Assembly (NCBI GenBank): GCA_030426465.1
Contig: JAUHYK010000014.1
Coordinates: forward strand, 1-64,000
Reading direction: 5' to 3'
DNA length: 64,000 nt
Origin: Alphaproteobacteria bacterium
GTDB lineage: Bacteria > Pseudomonadota > Alphaproteobacteria > Caulobacterales > Parvularculaceae
Of the stretch, positions 36,937 through 44,944 are shown in pieces (the first letter of the stretch is position 1; every line of letters begins with the position of its first letter). The translations under genes and the position numbers were made by a program. The notes under the pieces are model-generated. The model searched no databases. It was not told the origin of the DNA and saw nothing but the letters and a program-made list of their open reading frames with translations.

Positions 36937-37286
36937 GTGCGGATTTTAAGCAACATCTTGGCGCCGGACCAGCCAAAACCCCGCCAAATCCCCCGAAATC
37001 GGCCGTTGAGCGTTGACTCTCCACGGAAAGCTCCCTACTTCCCGCCTCGCAATGCTGCGATGCAGCGCGCGCAACCGGCCTTACCCGGATGATGTCCGCT
37101 TGGCCCCACGATAAGACGCAGCGCCTATTTTGCATCAGCAACCGGCCTTGAGGCCCATTGCCCATGATGACGCATCGCTTCCACGGCGGAAGAGCGGGGC
37201 GTTGGAGAGAAACAACCCGCCGATGCGACAGAGACCGGACAAAAAGCGCTCCCGCGCTACACCGGCGAAACCCAAACGGAGACTCG
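36937..37286. other. Intergenic region before the DEAD-box helicase gene
   Basis: This 350-bp divergent gap holds the promoters of the Septknot gene (minus) and the helicase (plus). Several GC-rich inverted segments occur, for example GCAATGCTGCGATGCAGC near 37050. No ORF with a ribosome site or convincing codon pattern is visible. A long 5' leader for the helicase, as seen for cold-inducible DEAD-box genes, is possible. Confidence 0.35.
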
Positions 37287-38765
37287 ATGTCTTTTGCTGA
37301 TCTCGGCTTATCGCCGAAACTTCTCGAAGCTATTGCCGCGGCTGGCTACGAAAATCCGACCCCTATTCAGAAAGAAGCCATTCCCCCGGCGATTCAGGGA
37401 CATGACGTCCTTGGCATCGCGCAGACAGGGACAGGTAAAACCGCTTCTTTCACCCTGCCAATGATTGAGCGCCTTTCAAAAGGCCGAGCCAAGGCGCGCA
37501 TGCCGCGCTCTCTGGTGCTGGCGCCAACGCGCGAACTCGCCGCTCAAGTCGCCGAAAATTTCGAGAAGTATGGCGTCAATCACAAGCTCTCCATGGCGCT
37601 CTTGATTGGCGGCGTTTCCTTTGGCGACCAGGATGCGAAGCTGATGCGCGGCGTAGATGTGCTGATTGCAACGCCTGGCCGTTTCATCGACCAGTTCGAG
37701 CGCGGCAAGCTGCTGCTCAGCGGCATCGAGGTGATGGTTGTTGATGAGGCCGACCGCATGCTCGACATGGGCTTCATTCCCGACATTGAAAAGATTTTCA
37801 AAATGACGCCGATGACGCGTCAGACCCTGTTTTTCTCCGCAACCATGCCGCCGGAAATTCAACGCATTACGGACCAGTTCCTGCACAACCCCGTCCGGGT
37901 TGAGGTTTCGCGTCCGGCGTCAACGGCCGAAACGATCACCCAGCGTATTGTCCGGGTGCCTACAAAAGACGATAAGACAAAGCGCAACGCCCTGCGTGAG
38001 CTTCTTCGCCAAGAAGGCGTGAAGAACGGCATTATCTTCTGCAACCGCAAATCGACTGTAGATATTGTGGCGAAGTCGCTACAAAAACACGGCTTCAACG
38101 CACGGCCAATCCATGGCGACCTCGCCCAAGCCTTTCGGATGGAAACGCTGAACAAGTTCCGCAACGACGAAGTTCAGTTTCTTGTTGCTTCAGATGTTGC
38201 GGCGCGCGGGCTTGATATTCCCGCAGTCAGCCATGTTTTCAATTACGACGTGCCTATCCATTCTGACGATTATGTTCACCGCATTGGCCGCACAGGCCGC
38301 GCCGGGCTTAAAGGCGCCGCATTGATGCTGGTCAGCCCTGCGGACGGCAAACATTACGACGCCATTTTAAAAACTATTGGCGCGGAAGAAATTGAAGTGC
38401 TCGATTTCTCGAAATTCTTTGAGGAAAATCCTGGCCAGGAAAGCCGCTCTCGAGGCGGCAAGGATGCAAAGGAGAGCCGCGGACGTCGGTCATCTTCCCG
38501 CCGCGGTAACCGCAAATCCGAATCCAGCCAGCCTGACAATGAGCCGGCGGCGACAGCTGAGAAGCCTGCAGAAAAAGCGGCCGCAACAACAGTTGAAGAC
38601 GATAACGCCGCGCCTCAGAAGAAGCCGCAGCGTAGTGAGTCTCGCGCCCCGGCGCGCCGGCGCAATGGAGAGGCGCGCGCGCCTTCCTCACGACGACGGG
38701 ACGAAGCGGTAGTTGGGCTGGGCGATCATGTTCCCGCCTTCCTGATGCGCGAAGTCGCCCGTTAA
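37287..38765 (+). CDS. DEAD-box RNA helicase (RhlE-like)
   Basis: This 492-aa SF2 helicase has a Q motif ('FADLGLSPKLLEAIAAAGYENP' followed by TPIQ), Walker A 'AQTGTGKT', PTRELA, DEAD in 'VVDEADRMLDMG', SAT, and 'HRIGRTGRAG'. The core ends near residue 380. The C-terminal tail of about 110 residues is low complexity, with Arg/Ser/Gly and Ala/Glu stretches ('RGRRSSSRRGNRKSE'), as in RhlE-type helicases that act in ribosome assembly and RNA decay. CGGAG lies 6 nt before the ATG at 37287. The longer upstream frame has no support. Confidence 0.95.
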   Translation: MSFADLGLSPKLLEAIAAAGYENPTPIQKEAIPPAIQGHDVLGIAQTGTGKTASFTLPMIERLSKGRAKARMPRSLVLAPTRELAAQVAENFEKYGVNHKLSMALLIGGVSFGDQDAKLMRGVDVLIATPGRFIDQFERGKLLLSGIEVMVVDEADRMLDMGFIPDIEKIFKMTPMTRQTLFFSATMPPEIQRITDQFLHNPVRVEVSRPASTAETITQRIVRVPTKDDKTKRNALRELLRQEGVKNGIIFCNRKSTVDIVAKSLQKHGFNARPIHGDLAQAFRMETLNKFRNDEVQFLVASDVAARGLDIPAVSHVFNYDVPIHSDDYVHRIGRTGRAGLKGAALMLVSPADGKHYDAILKTIGAEEIEVLDFSKFFEENPGQESRSRGGKDAKESRGRRSSSRRGNRKSESSQPDNEPAATAEKPAEKAAATTVEDDNAAPQKKPQRSESRAPARRRNGEARAPSSRRRDEAVVGLGDHVPAFLMREVAR

Positions 38766-38777
38766 TTTCTGATTAAC
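38762..38777. promoter_or_regulatory. Candidate CtrA-binding site upstream of the GGDEF gene
   Basis: TTAATTTCTGATTAAC matches the CtrA full box TTAA-N7-TTAAC exactly. It overlaps the helicase stop codon and lies about 124 bp before the GGDEF start. It is the only exact match I noticed among the intergenic regions I read; coding regions were not scanned systematically. Confidence 0.5.
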
Positions 38778-38900
38778 CCCTCCCGTTTTCAGGGTTTTGC
38801 CTACAGCCGTGAGCAGCGCTTTAGGCAATCCTTTACTGCGCTCGCCTAGGCTCTCCTGAAACGGGGAGAAAGACACCCATGTTTAGTATTCAGGGGCGTC

Positions 38901-39965
38901 ATGATTTTGGATAACGAAACAACGCATCAGTTTGCGGAATTGGCGCTGGCGGCATTGAGAAAGACCGGTCTCGCGGCGACGCCGCGAAATTACGAGCTTT
39001 GGTATGCCCATGTCGAAGGGAAGAACCCTTCCCTGTCAGCGCATATCCAGAAAGCGATGGACTCATCGGGCAAGGTTACGCAGGAAAAGGCGGACCAGCT
39101 TTATAAAAAACTTGTCCAGCACTCGGACATCTCAAATGATGTCATCGATCTGATGACCCGTTTTCATACCGAGGTCACCGATCTCTATGACATCGTTGAG
39201 CAGACCGGCGAAAGCGCTCAGGGCCACTCCGAAAAACTTTCGGACATGTCTGATCAGCTTCGCGATTCCACCGAAAAGTTTCCTGCTGTCGGCGCCCTGC
39301 TTGAAGGCGTTATTTCCGTTGCGAAAACCATGCGTGAGGAAAACCAGTATCTGGAAGACCGGCTCGCCGCTTCAATAGAAGAAGTGAACACGCTGCAACG
39401 CGATGTGGAAGCTATCCAGCGTGAAGCGATGCAAGATGCCCTGACGGGCGTCGCCAATCGCGCCACTTTTGATCGTTCGCTGGAAAAGCATATGAGTGAA
39501 GCCAAGGAAAACGGAGAACCCTTGGCGCTGGTCCTTGGCGATATCGATCACTTCAAAAAATTCAACGACACTTGGGGGCACCAGACTGGCGATCAGGTCC
39601 TGCGGCTCGTGGCCGAAGTTATGAACGCCAATGTCAAAGGGATGGATATGCTCGCCCGTTACGGCGGCGAGGAGTTCGCCGTTGTGCTACCGGGCACTAC
39701 ACTTGAAAATGCGCACAAGCTTGCTGACAAAATTCGCTGCGCCGTTGAATCACGCCGTTTGCGCAAACGGCGCACCGATGAAGATCTTGGCGTGATCACC
39801 ATGTCCATGGGCGTTGCGCAGCTGCACGCACCGGACACCATGGAAAGCCTGATTGAACGCGCCGATGGTTGCCTCTACGCGGCCAAAAGCGCCGGTCGCA
39901 ACCGGGTCTGTGACGAAAAAGAGCTGAAAGCACCCGATGAACAATCACATCAAGGCGTAGCCTAA
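38901..39965 (+). CDS. GGDEF diguanylate cyclase
   Basis: This 354-aa protein has an N-terminal helical domain ('TGLAATPRNYELWYAHVEG') seen in several alphaproteobacterial cyclases, and a coiled coil at about 130-175. The C-terminal GGDEF domain has 'DALTGVANRATF' and the active-site GGEEF at 255-259. It should make cyclic di-GMP, which drives pole development and surface attachment. The inhibitory-site motif RxxD nine residues before GGEEF is KGMD here (Lys246, Asp249), so feedback inhibition may be weakened. There is no membrane segment. A CtrA-like box lies upstream. The stop overlaps the convergent isomerase stop by 4 bp. Confidence 0.92.
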   Translation: MILDNETTHQFAELALAALRKTGLAATPRNYELWYAHVEGKNPSLSAHIQKAMDSSGKVTQEKADQLYKKLVQHSDISNDVIDLMTRFHTEVTDLYDIVEQTGESAQGHSEKLSDMSDQLRDSTEKFPAVGALLEGVISVAKTMREENQYLEDRLAASIEEVNTLQRDVEAIQREAMQDALTGVANRATFDRSLEKHMSEAKENGEPLALVLGDIDHFKKFNDTWGHQTGDQVLRLVAEVMNANVKGMDMLARYGGEEFAVVLPGTTLENAHKLADKIRCAVESRRLRKRRTDEDLGVITMSMGVAQLHAPDTMESLIERADGCLYAAKSAGRNRVCDEKELKAPDEQSHQGVA

Positions 39966-40534
39966 GCCTCTTTATTCGCGTCTTCGACAAGCAATCCGAA
40001 GCGATCGTGGCCCCAATATTTTTTGGAGCCCATGACCGCGAAAGGAACCCCAAATACGCCGTCTTCGGCAATCAGGTTGCAATGACGCTTCATCTCCGCG
40101 GCGACGCTCGGATCATCCTGGGCTGAGCTCACAGCGCTTTTGTCCCAGCCAGCCTTCTCCGCGCAAATTTCAAGCACGGACATATCAGAGATATCTTTTC
40201 CCTTGCCCCAGCGGGCGTCTGAAACTTCAAGCGCATAGGCAAGCCCTTTGCCGGCAAGCGCCGCCGCGACAGCCGCCTTGTAAGACGGCGCTAAATCCAC
40301 GTCGAAAGGTTGCGGCGGTGAAATCGGCAACCCCATCCGTAGTGTCATGCGCGGTGCATCCTGCATGTAATATGAGAGCTTCAGCGGGTTTGCGACTGGA
40401 TCGTTGAATGCAACGCCATCAGGCGGCCCGGTAAAAGGCGCCAGCTCAACCTCTAGCCCCTCTCGCGCCAGTATATGCAAACCAAGCCGTGAATATGGGC
40501 TTCTAAATGAGTGATAGACGCGGATTGGCGGCAT
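39962..40534 (-). CDS. 2-hydroxychromene-2-carboxylate isomerase / DsbA-family protein
   Basis: This 190-aa thioredoxin-fold protein of the kappa-GST type has 'VYHSFRSPYSRLGLHIL' at the start (Ser in place of the CxxC motif) and 'EDGVFGVPFAVMGSKKYWGHDRF' at the end, the cis-Pro region and tail of the HCCA isomerase family. These use glutathione in aromatic degradation, but many members act on unknown substrates. I chose the ATG at 40534; an in-frame ATG at 40558 is possible. It is divergent from the HxlR regulator across a large inverted repeat, so it is the probable target of that regulator. Confidence 0.88.
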   Translation of the reverse strand: MPPIRVYHSFRSPYSRLGLHILAREGLEVELAPFTGPPDGVAFNDPVANPLKLSYYMQDAPRMTLRMGLPISPPQPFDVDLAPSYKAAVAAALAGKGLAYALEVSDARWGKGKDISDMSVLEICAEKAGWDKSAVSSAQDDPSVAAEMKRHCNLIAEDGVFGVPFAVMGSKKYWGHDRFGLLVEDANKEA

Positions 40535-40567
40535 GGCTTCCCGTTTCCCGGCTAGCATAAGCCGAAT

Positions 40568-40626
40568 GGTCACTTTTATTTTGCAAGTTACATGGCGCTG
40601 ACCTAACTTGCAATAAAAAAGTGACC
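40568..40626. promoter_or_regulatory. Inverted-repeat operator between isomerase and HxlR genes
   Basis: Two 23-bp arms (40568-40590 and 40604-40626) match at 21 of 23 positions in inverted orientation around a 13-bp spacer. Each arm is itself bounded by ACTT and AAGT nine bases apart. Two such palindromes would suit two dimers of the HxlR protein encoded at 40639. The arms span the likely promoters of both divergent genes. Confidence 0.75.
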
Positions 40627-40638
40627 TCGCGAGACCTG

Positions 40639-40998
40639 ATGCACCAGACGCCAACTTTCAAACGCTCTCCCTGCCCGCTAGCGGTGACACTCGACATTGT
40701 CGGGGACAAGTGGTCGCTAATAGTGATCCGCGATCTTTTTCGCGGCATCCGTCGATACAATGATTTTCTAAAATCCCCGGAAGACATGACCACAAACATT
40801 CTCGCAGAGCGATTGAAACGTCTCGAAGAGCATGCGCTCATCACTAAGACCGCCTATCAAAATAATCCGGTGCGATATGAATATGCGCTTACACAAAAAG
40901 GCCGTGCATTAGGCCCGGTGCTGCGCGAGATCGCTCAATGGGCGAATGCCTACTATCCGGAGACTATAAAGCCGCGCTTCGACTTGCTCAAAAGTTAG
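40639..40998 (+). CDS. HxlR family transcriptional regulator
   Basis: This 119-aa winged-helix regulator has the HxlR signature: 'CPLAVTLDIVGDKWSLIVIRDL' with the conserved Cys, 'RRYNDFLKSPEDMTTNILAERLKRL' and 'YALTQKGRALGPVLREIAQWA'. The family senses redox or reactive electrophiles, often through that Cys, and controls adjacent oxidoreductase or detoxification genes. A GTG at 40621 is in frame, but it lies inside the operator arm without a ribosome site, so I use the ATG at 40639. The stop overlaps the convergent J-domain gene by 4 bp. Confidence 0.9.
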   Translation: MHQTPTFKRSPCPLAVTLDIVGDKWSLIVIRDLFRGIRRYNDFLKSPEDMTTNILAERLKRLEEHALITKTAYQNNPVRYEYALTQKGRALGPVLREIAQWANAYYPETIKPRFDLLKS

Positions 40999-41456
40999 CC
41001 GTCAATTTTTTGTAGCAAATAGTCACGCGCTTCGTTGATCTTAGCTGCAAGGTAATCCGTACCCCCCTTATCGGGGTGGAGTTGTGATATCAGCCTGCGG
41101 TGAGCGACGCGCACATCTTCCGGGCCGACGCCGTGTTTGAGGCCCAGCACGGAAAGCGCTTCCTCCTCACTCATCCGGCGCACGGGCGGTGAAGGCGGCG
41201 CATCACCGACGTCTGAAGGCCCCGCCCGTGCGCGCCACGCCTCAATCGCCGTCACGCCGCCCGCTGCAATCAGCACCATAAAAGCCAGCGGCCAGAGTTT
41301 CGCCGCCAGAAGCGCCGCTGACAATGCAAGCCAGACGACCAGCTTCATCACTGTCATGGGACGCTCTCCGCCCGCCTCACGATTTCCGGCGATACGGAAC
41401 AGCAGCCAGCCTGCTGCGGCGAAGGCGATAAGAAGTGAGATCAGAGCCAGAGACAT
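40995..41456 (-). CDS. J-domain membrane protein
   Basis: This 153-aa protein has two membrane segments (about 3-20 and 37-68) followed by a C-terminal J-domain with the HPD motif in 'ISQLHPDKGGTDYLAAKI'. The layout resembles alphaproteobacterial DjlC-like or Tim14-like proteins, which recruit DnaK to the membrane. The first helix is at the N-terminus and the J-domain is probably cytoplasmic. Its 3' end overlaps the convergent HxlR gene by 4 bp, and mipZ lies 51 bp upstream on the same strand. Confidence 0.88.
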   Translation of the reverse strand: MSLALISLLIAFAAAGWLLFRIAGNREAGGERPMTVMKLVVWLALSAALLAAKLWPLAFMVLIAAGGVTAIEAWRARAGPSDVGDAPPSPPVRRMSEEEALSVLGLKHGVGPEDVRVAHRRLISQLHPDKGGTDYLAAKINEARDYLLQKIDG

Positions 41457-41507
41457 GAAGCCAGCATAGACGCATGCTCAGCCAAGGGCGATGCCGTCTT
41501 ATAGGGA

Positions 41508-42371
41508 TCAGGCGGCCGCAGCGCTCTTTTTCTCGCCGTCATCCGACGACGTTTGGGCCTCGGGATGATCTTCCACGGGCAGCTTCAAGGACGCCACCAG
41601 CGAACGGATCTCGAGGCGCGCCGTCACATGGCTCATGGTCGAAAGCCGCACCGGCGAATTGACCCCGCCAAGATCCAGCAAGGTCAGCCCGATAGGAAAG
41701 AGCTCGCGATAGATCACCCGGTCGCCAAAGCCGCGGGCGAGCCGGAAACCAATCCTGGAGGACAGCTCCTCCAGCTTGTCGCCCATGGTTTTCTTGTTGC
41801 GGGCCCGTGTGGCGGACAGACGGTTTCTCATAACGATCCAGTCGATGCCGCCGCGAACGCCCATCATCGCCCGCTGTTTACGGGCGGTCCAAACCATCTC
41901 GCTGTAAAGGCTAGGGCCAAGCACCTTGCCGGTTCCCGGGTCCACTTTGGCAAGCAGGTCGAAATCCACAAAGCTGTCATTCAGCGGCGTGACGATAGTG
42001 TCCGCATGCAAATGGGCGAGCCGGGACAGATGCGTATTGGCGCCCGGACAATCGATTACGACAAAATCACATCCGGCGAGCGATTTGAGAGCTGTTTTAA
42101 GGTTTTCCGTCTCTTTCTTCTGAGACTCCGCCCGGCTGTCGAGCGCCGAGGGCTCCACCGTAACGACCGTTGGAAAAACAAGCTCTTTATCATTGTTTTC
42201 ACAAAACTTTTTACGGTTCTCCAAATACCGGGTCAAACTCCCCTGACGGAGATCGAGATCCATCGCACCGACCTTTTTGCCGGAGCGTAAGAGGGCGACA
42301 ATGAGGTGCATGGCGGTGGTCGATTTCCCGGACCCGCCTTTTTCGTTCCCGAGCACGATTACGTGAGTCAT
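41508..42371 (-). CDS. mipZ: Division-plane positioning ATPase MipZ
   Basis: This 287-aa ParA-like P-loop ATPase has 'VIVLGNEKGGSGKSTTAMHLIVALL', then 'GAMDLDLRQGSLTRYLENR' and 'VVIDCPGANTHLSRLAH'. These are MipZ-specific, including the 'RQ.S..RY..NR' region and the Asn after Gly-Ala. MipZ forms gradients from the ParB-bearing poles and blocks FtsZ assembly away from mid-cell. It is restricted to alphaproteobacteria. The C-terminal 25 residues are a charged tail. The presence of MipZ, ChpT and an SpmX-like gene points to a Caulobacter-like cycle. Confidence 0.94.
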   Translation of the reverse strand: MTHVIVLGNEKGGSGKSTTAMHLIVALLRSGKKVGAMDLDLRQGSLTRYLENRKKFCENNDKELVFPTVVTVEPSALDSRAESQKKETENLKTALKSLAGCDFVVIDCPGANTHLSRLAHLHADTIVTPLNDSFVDFDLLAKVDPGTGKVLGPSLYSEMVWTARKQRAMMGVRGGIDWIVMRNRLSATRARNKKTMGDKLEELSSRIGFRLARGFGDRVIYRELFPIGLTLLDLGGVNSPVRLSTMSHVTARLEIRSLVASLKLPVEDHPEAQTSSDDGEKKSAAAA

Positions 42372-42477
42372 TCAATGCGTCCGCTATCAGCCCCGAAAGG
42401 CCGGATTTTCATGTTTTTTGCTTACTCATGGGAAACTCTCCCCGTGTAATTTCGACTGTGAGACGATTCTGAGGCTT

Positions 42478-43299
42478 ATGGCGATAGCGAAGAGATATGG
42501 CCTTCTGGCGGCGCTTTCTGCGGTATTGGCGCTCGCGCTAACCATACCCTCTGCGTCTGCGGATATGGGCCTGTCTCCCCTGCGTCAGGTCCTGAGCCGG
42601 GACAACCCGGTCGCCGAATTCACAGTCTCAAATCCCTCGGACCGGATCATAGACGCCAGAGTTTCCTGGACTGATTTGGCGGCGACGGAAACTGGTTATG
42701 ATCCGGCCGCGCCATCGCTGCGCGCGGAACTGAGTGCGGCGCCATGGCTCGTAGTTTCTCCAGCAAATTTTCGCCTGAAACCAGGCGCGCGCCAGATAGT
42801 CCGAGTGGAGATCAAGAAAGGCGCGAAACTACCAAAGGGCGAGCGCCGGTCTCATTTACTGATTGAAACAGAAGCGGCGCGCTCAGCGCTTCGCAAAGCA
42901 AGCACTGGTCTTCAAGTGGATGTGAGTTTGGGCCTGTCTGCCCCCGTAATGTTGCGCAATGGCGGTAAGGCCGACGCCAAGATCACTGACGTTCATCTGC
43001 TGCGCGACGATGACGGCCTCTTGATGCTTGAAACATCGATTGAGCCCAAAGGCGACTGGTCAAGCTTCGGACGTTTGATTGTCACCTACACGCCTGAAGG
43101 CGGCGAGAAAGAACTGCTCGGTCTGCGCGACAACGTCGCTGGCTACACTGATGCAGCGCTACGCAAAGTTACAATACCGTTCGGTTATGTCTCGCTTGGC
43201 GCAGGCGAGCTCTTGGTCCGCTATGAAGGTGCGGCGGAGTTTACCGGGATCACTTTCGACGAACGCGCCTTCGACATAGCGCCGCCAGAAAGCGACTAA
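42478..43299 (+). CDS. Pilus-type periplasmic chaperone (PapD-like)
   Basis: This 273-aa protein has a signal peptide (AIAKRYGLLAALSAVLALAL, cleavage near 'SASADMG') and two Ig-like domains. The N-terminal one contains 'NPVAEFTVSNPSDRIIDARV', 'WLVVSPANFRLKPGARQIVRV', the usual beta-strands of pilus chaperones. No usher or fimbrial subunit gene is next to it. GAGG lies a few nt before the ATG at 42478. It may serve a secreted protein encoded elsewhere. The gene is convergent with the SPOR lipoprotein and overlaps its stop by 4 bp. Confidence 0.85.
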   Translation: MAIAKRYGLLAALSAVLALALTIPSASADMGLSPLRQVLSRDNPVAEFTVSNPSDRIIDARVSWTDLAATETGYDPAAPSLRAELSAAPWLVVSPANFRLKPGARQIVRVEIKKGAKLPKGERRSHLLIETEAARSALRKASTGLQVDVSLGLSAPVMLRNGGKADAKITDVHLLRDDDGLLMLETSIEPKGDWSSFGRLIVTYTPEGGEKELLGLRDNVAGYTDAALRKVTIPFGYVSLGAGELLVRYEGAAEFTGITFDERAFDIAPPESD

Positions 43300-44045
43300 C
43301 CACCGTTTTCGGCGAGTGAAAGACGCTCGCCTTCAAAGCTGGCGACGGAACAGAAAAGTCCCTTGGTCTTTAACTGGCCGCACAGCACTTCCGCCTTGTC
43401 TTTCGATGCAAAACCGCCGCCAATGAGGCGCAAGAAGCGGCCCTTTCCTTCCACGTCAACGCCTTCAAGGCGTGGCTCCAAAAGCCCCAGCTCATCCGGA
43501 TTTTCCCGTTGCAACTGCCGCCATCCGGTGCGCGCCTCTTCCATGTGACGGTAAGACGCCAGATGGACGCCGAAGAGCACGCTTTCTGTTTGAATGTCGC
43601 CCTCGGCTTCATTTTCAAAAACCGTTTCATTAGACGCAAAAGTCGGCTGAACCAGTCGCGGAGATGTCTCAACGGGCACATCAGTCTTGGCCAGCGCAGG
43701 CGACGCGGCATCATCGACAACGGCGTTAGGGCGCGGAGCCCCGCCATCCACTATAACCTCAGGAGCGGGGGGCAATTCGGGAGCCGGATCTTTTAGCTCC
43801 GGCGCATTGCCTTCCGATAGCTGTTGGTCGCGCTCACGCTTTAGCGCCAGAAGTTCATTCGCAAGTCGCGCATTCTGGGACTTGAGCTTCACCAATTCCG
43901 ATTCCAGCGCCGCGACCTTGGTTTGGGCCGTTTCAGCGTCTGTTGTAGCGCTTACGGGAGCGCTGTTCGAACTGCCTGGAAAGGATGCGCAGGCTGACAC
44001 AAACCCCATGATCAGGACTGCGCCGAGATATCTGATGACTGGCAA
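43296..44045 (-). CDS. SPOR-domain lipoprotein
   Basis: This 249-aa protein has a lipobox 'GFVSACAS' (Cys19). A coiled coil follows (about 40-77, 'KVAALESELVKLKSQNARLANE'), then a Pro-rich linker, and a C-terminal SPOR-like domain ('FGVHLASYRHMEEARTGWRQ', 'FLRLIGGGFASKDKAEVLCGQL'). SPOR domains bind denuded glycan strands at the septum. The promoter probably lies in the gap up to the terminator at 44129. It could be a division-site factor, which is inference. Confidence 0.85.
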   Translation of the reverse strand: MPVIRYLGAVLIMGFVSACASFPGSSNSAPVSATTDAETAQTKVAALESELVKLKSQNARLANELLALKRERDQQLSEGNAPELKDPAPELPPAPEVIVDGGAPRPNAVVDDAASPALAKTDVPVETSPRLVQPTFASNETVFENEAEGDIQTESVLFGVHLASYRHMEEARTGWRQLQRENPDELGLLEPRLEGVDVEGKGRFLRLIGGGFASKDKAEVLCGQLKTKGLFCSVASFEGERLSLAENGG

Positions 44046-44128
44046 AGCCGGTTTCTCCCTGAGAATCCAGAATCGCTTATATAATAAGCATCCCGCGCTT
44101 CGGGTCCAATGCCTTGATGAAAAAGCGT

Positions 44129-44148
44129 AAAAAAAAGCCGCAAGCGGC
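44129..44148 (-). terminator. Terminator of the spmX-DUF1489-44168 operon
   Basis: A short GC hairpin (GCCGC-TT-GCGGC at 44137-44148, or a longer alternative with the preceding GCCGC) is followed on the minus strand by eight T residues. It lies 20 bp past the stop at 44168. Confidence 0.75.
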
Positions 44149-44167
44149 GCGGCCTGGAGTGAAATTC

Positions 44168-44944
44168 TTACAATCCGGCGCCGGCGGCCTTGTCACGGCC
44201 ATAGGACAAGGGCGTGAAAGCGAGCGCCGCCCCGGCTGCATCTTTCTCCAGAAGGCCTGCATTGTAGAAAGTTGCTGTCCCCCCCTCCGGAGCGCCGACC
44301 GTAAAGGCCATGATTTCCTCCACGCCGTCATTATCGAAATCGGCATTGGCGATTTCATGGATCTGCCAGTTCATGTCGCCTGAAGAGATCCGCCAGATAG
44401 CGCCCGGCTCTTTCTCGACATGAATATCCTCGCCGGGGCCCGCTTCACCAAACTTCATTGTTCTGGCAAGTTTTGCGACTTCCTCCGCCTCTGGCGAGCC
44501 GTTGGAAAAATACGTCGAGCTCGCAGGCTGCGCATTGGCAAGCGCCGCCAATAATCCACAAGCGCGCACAAAATAGGCCTCCCGGCGCATTTCTCGCGAA
44601 CTCAGGGCATACCAGCCATCGAAGCTCATCTCGCCATAATCGCGGCATGTCCGGCAGTCTTCAGCAGGCACACTCATATCAGTCGGATGGGACATGGAAA
44701 CGGCTACCGGCTGTCCCTGCATATCGACCACGGGACGGTCGCGAAGCGCGAGCAATTCGTCTCGCGAGAAACACTTCGACGAAACGCCGTCGAACAGATC
44801 AAGATCACCTTTGAGGCAAAGTTCGCTAGCCGGAGAACTCTCATTCGCAGATTTTTCTGCGTCATGATCTGGAACTGCGACCAACGCAACGCTGGCGGCG
44901 CCGACAGCGCCTGCACCCATCACCAAGGTTTTGATCATCTGCAT
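44168..44944 (-). CDS. Hypothetical exported protein with a calcium-type DxDNDG motif
   Basis: This 258-aa protein has an N-terminal hydrophobic segment ('TLVMGAGAVGAASVALVAV'), probably a signal anchor or signal peptide. It has several Cys (in 'SELCLKGD', 'SKCFSRDE', 'EDCRTCRDYGE') and, near the C-terminus, 'IANADFDNDGVEEIMAF', the FG-GAP/VCBS-like DxDNDGxxE calcium loop. The start ATG overlaps the DUF1489 stop (TAATG). I do not recognise a family. Confidence 0.7.
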   Translation of the reverse strand: MQMIKTLVMGAGAVGAASVALVAVPDHDAEKSANESSPASELCLKGDLDLFDGVSSKCFSRDELLALRDRPVVDMQGQPVAVSMSHPTDMSVPAEDCRTCRDYGEMSFDGWYALSSREMRREAYFVRACGLLAALANAQPASSTYFSNGSPEAEEVAKLARTMKFGEAGPGEDIHVEKEPGAIWRISSGDMNWQIHEIANADFDNDGVEEIMAFTVGAPEGGTATFYNAGLLEKDAAGAALAFTPLSYGRDKAAGAGL

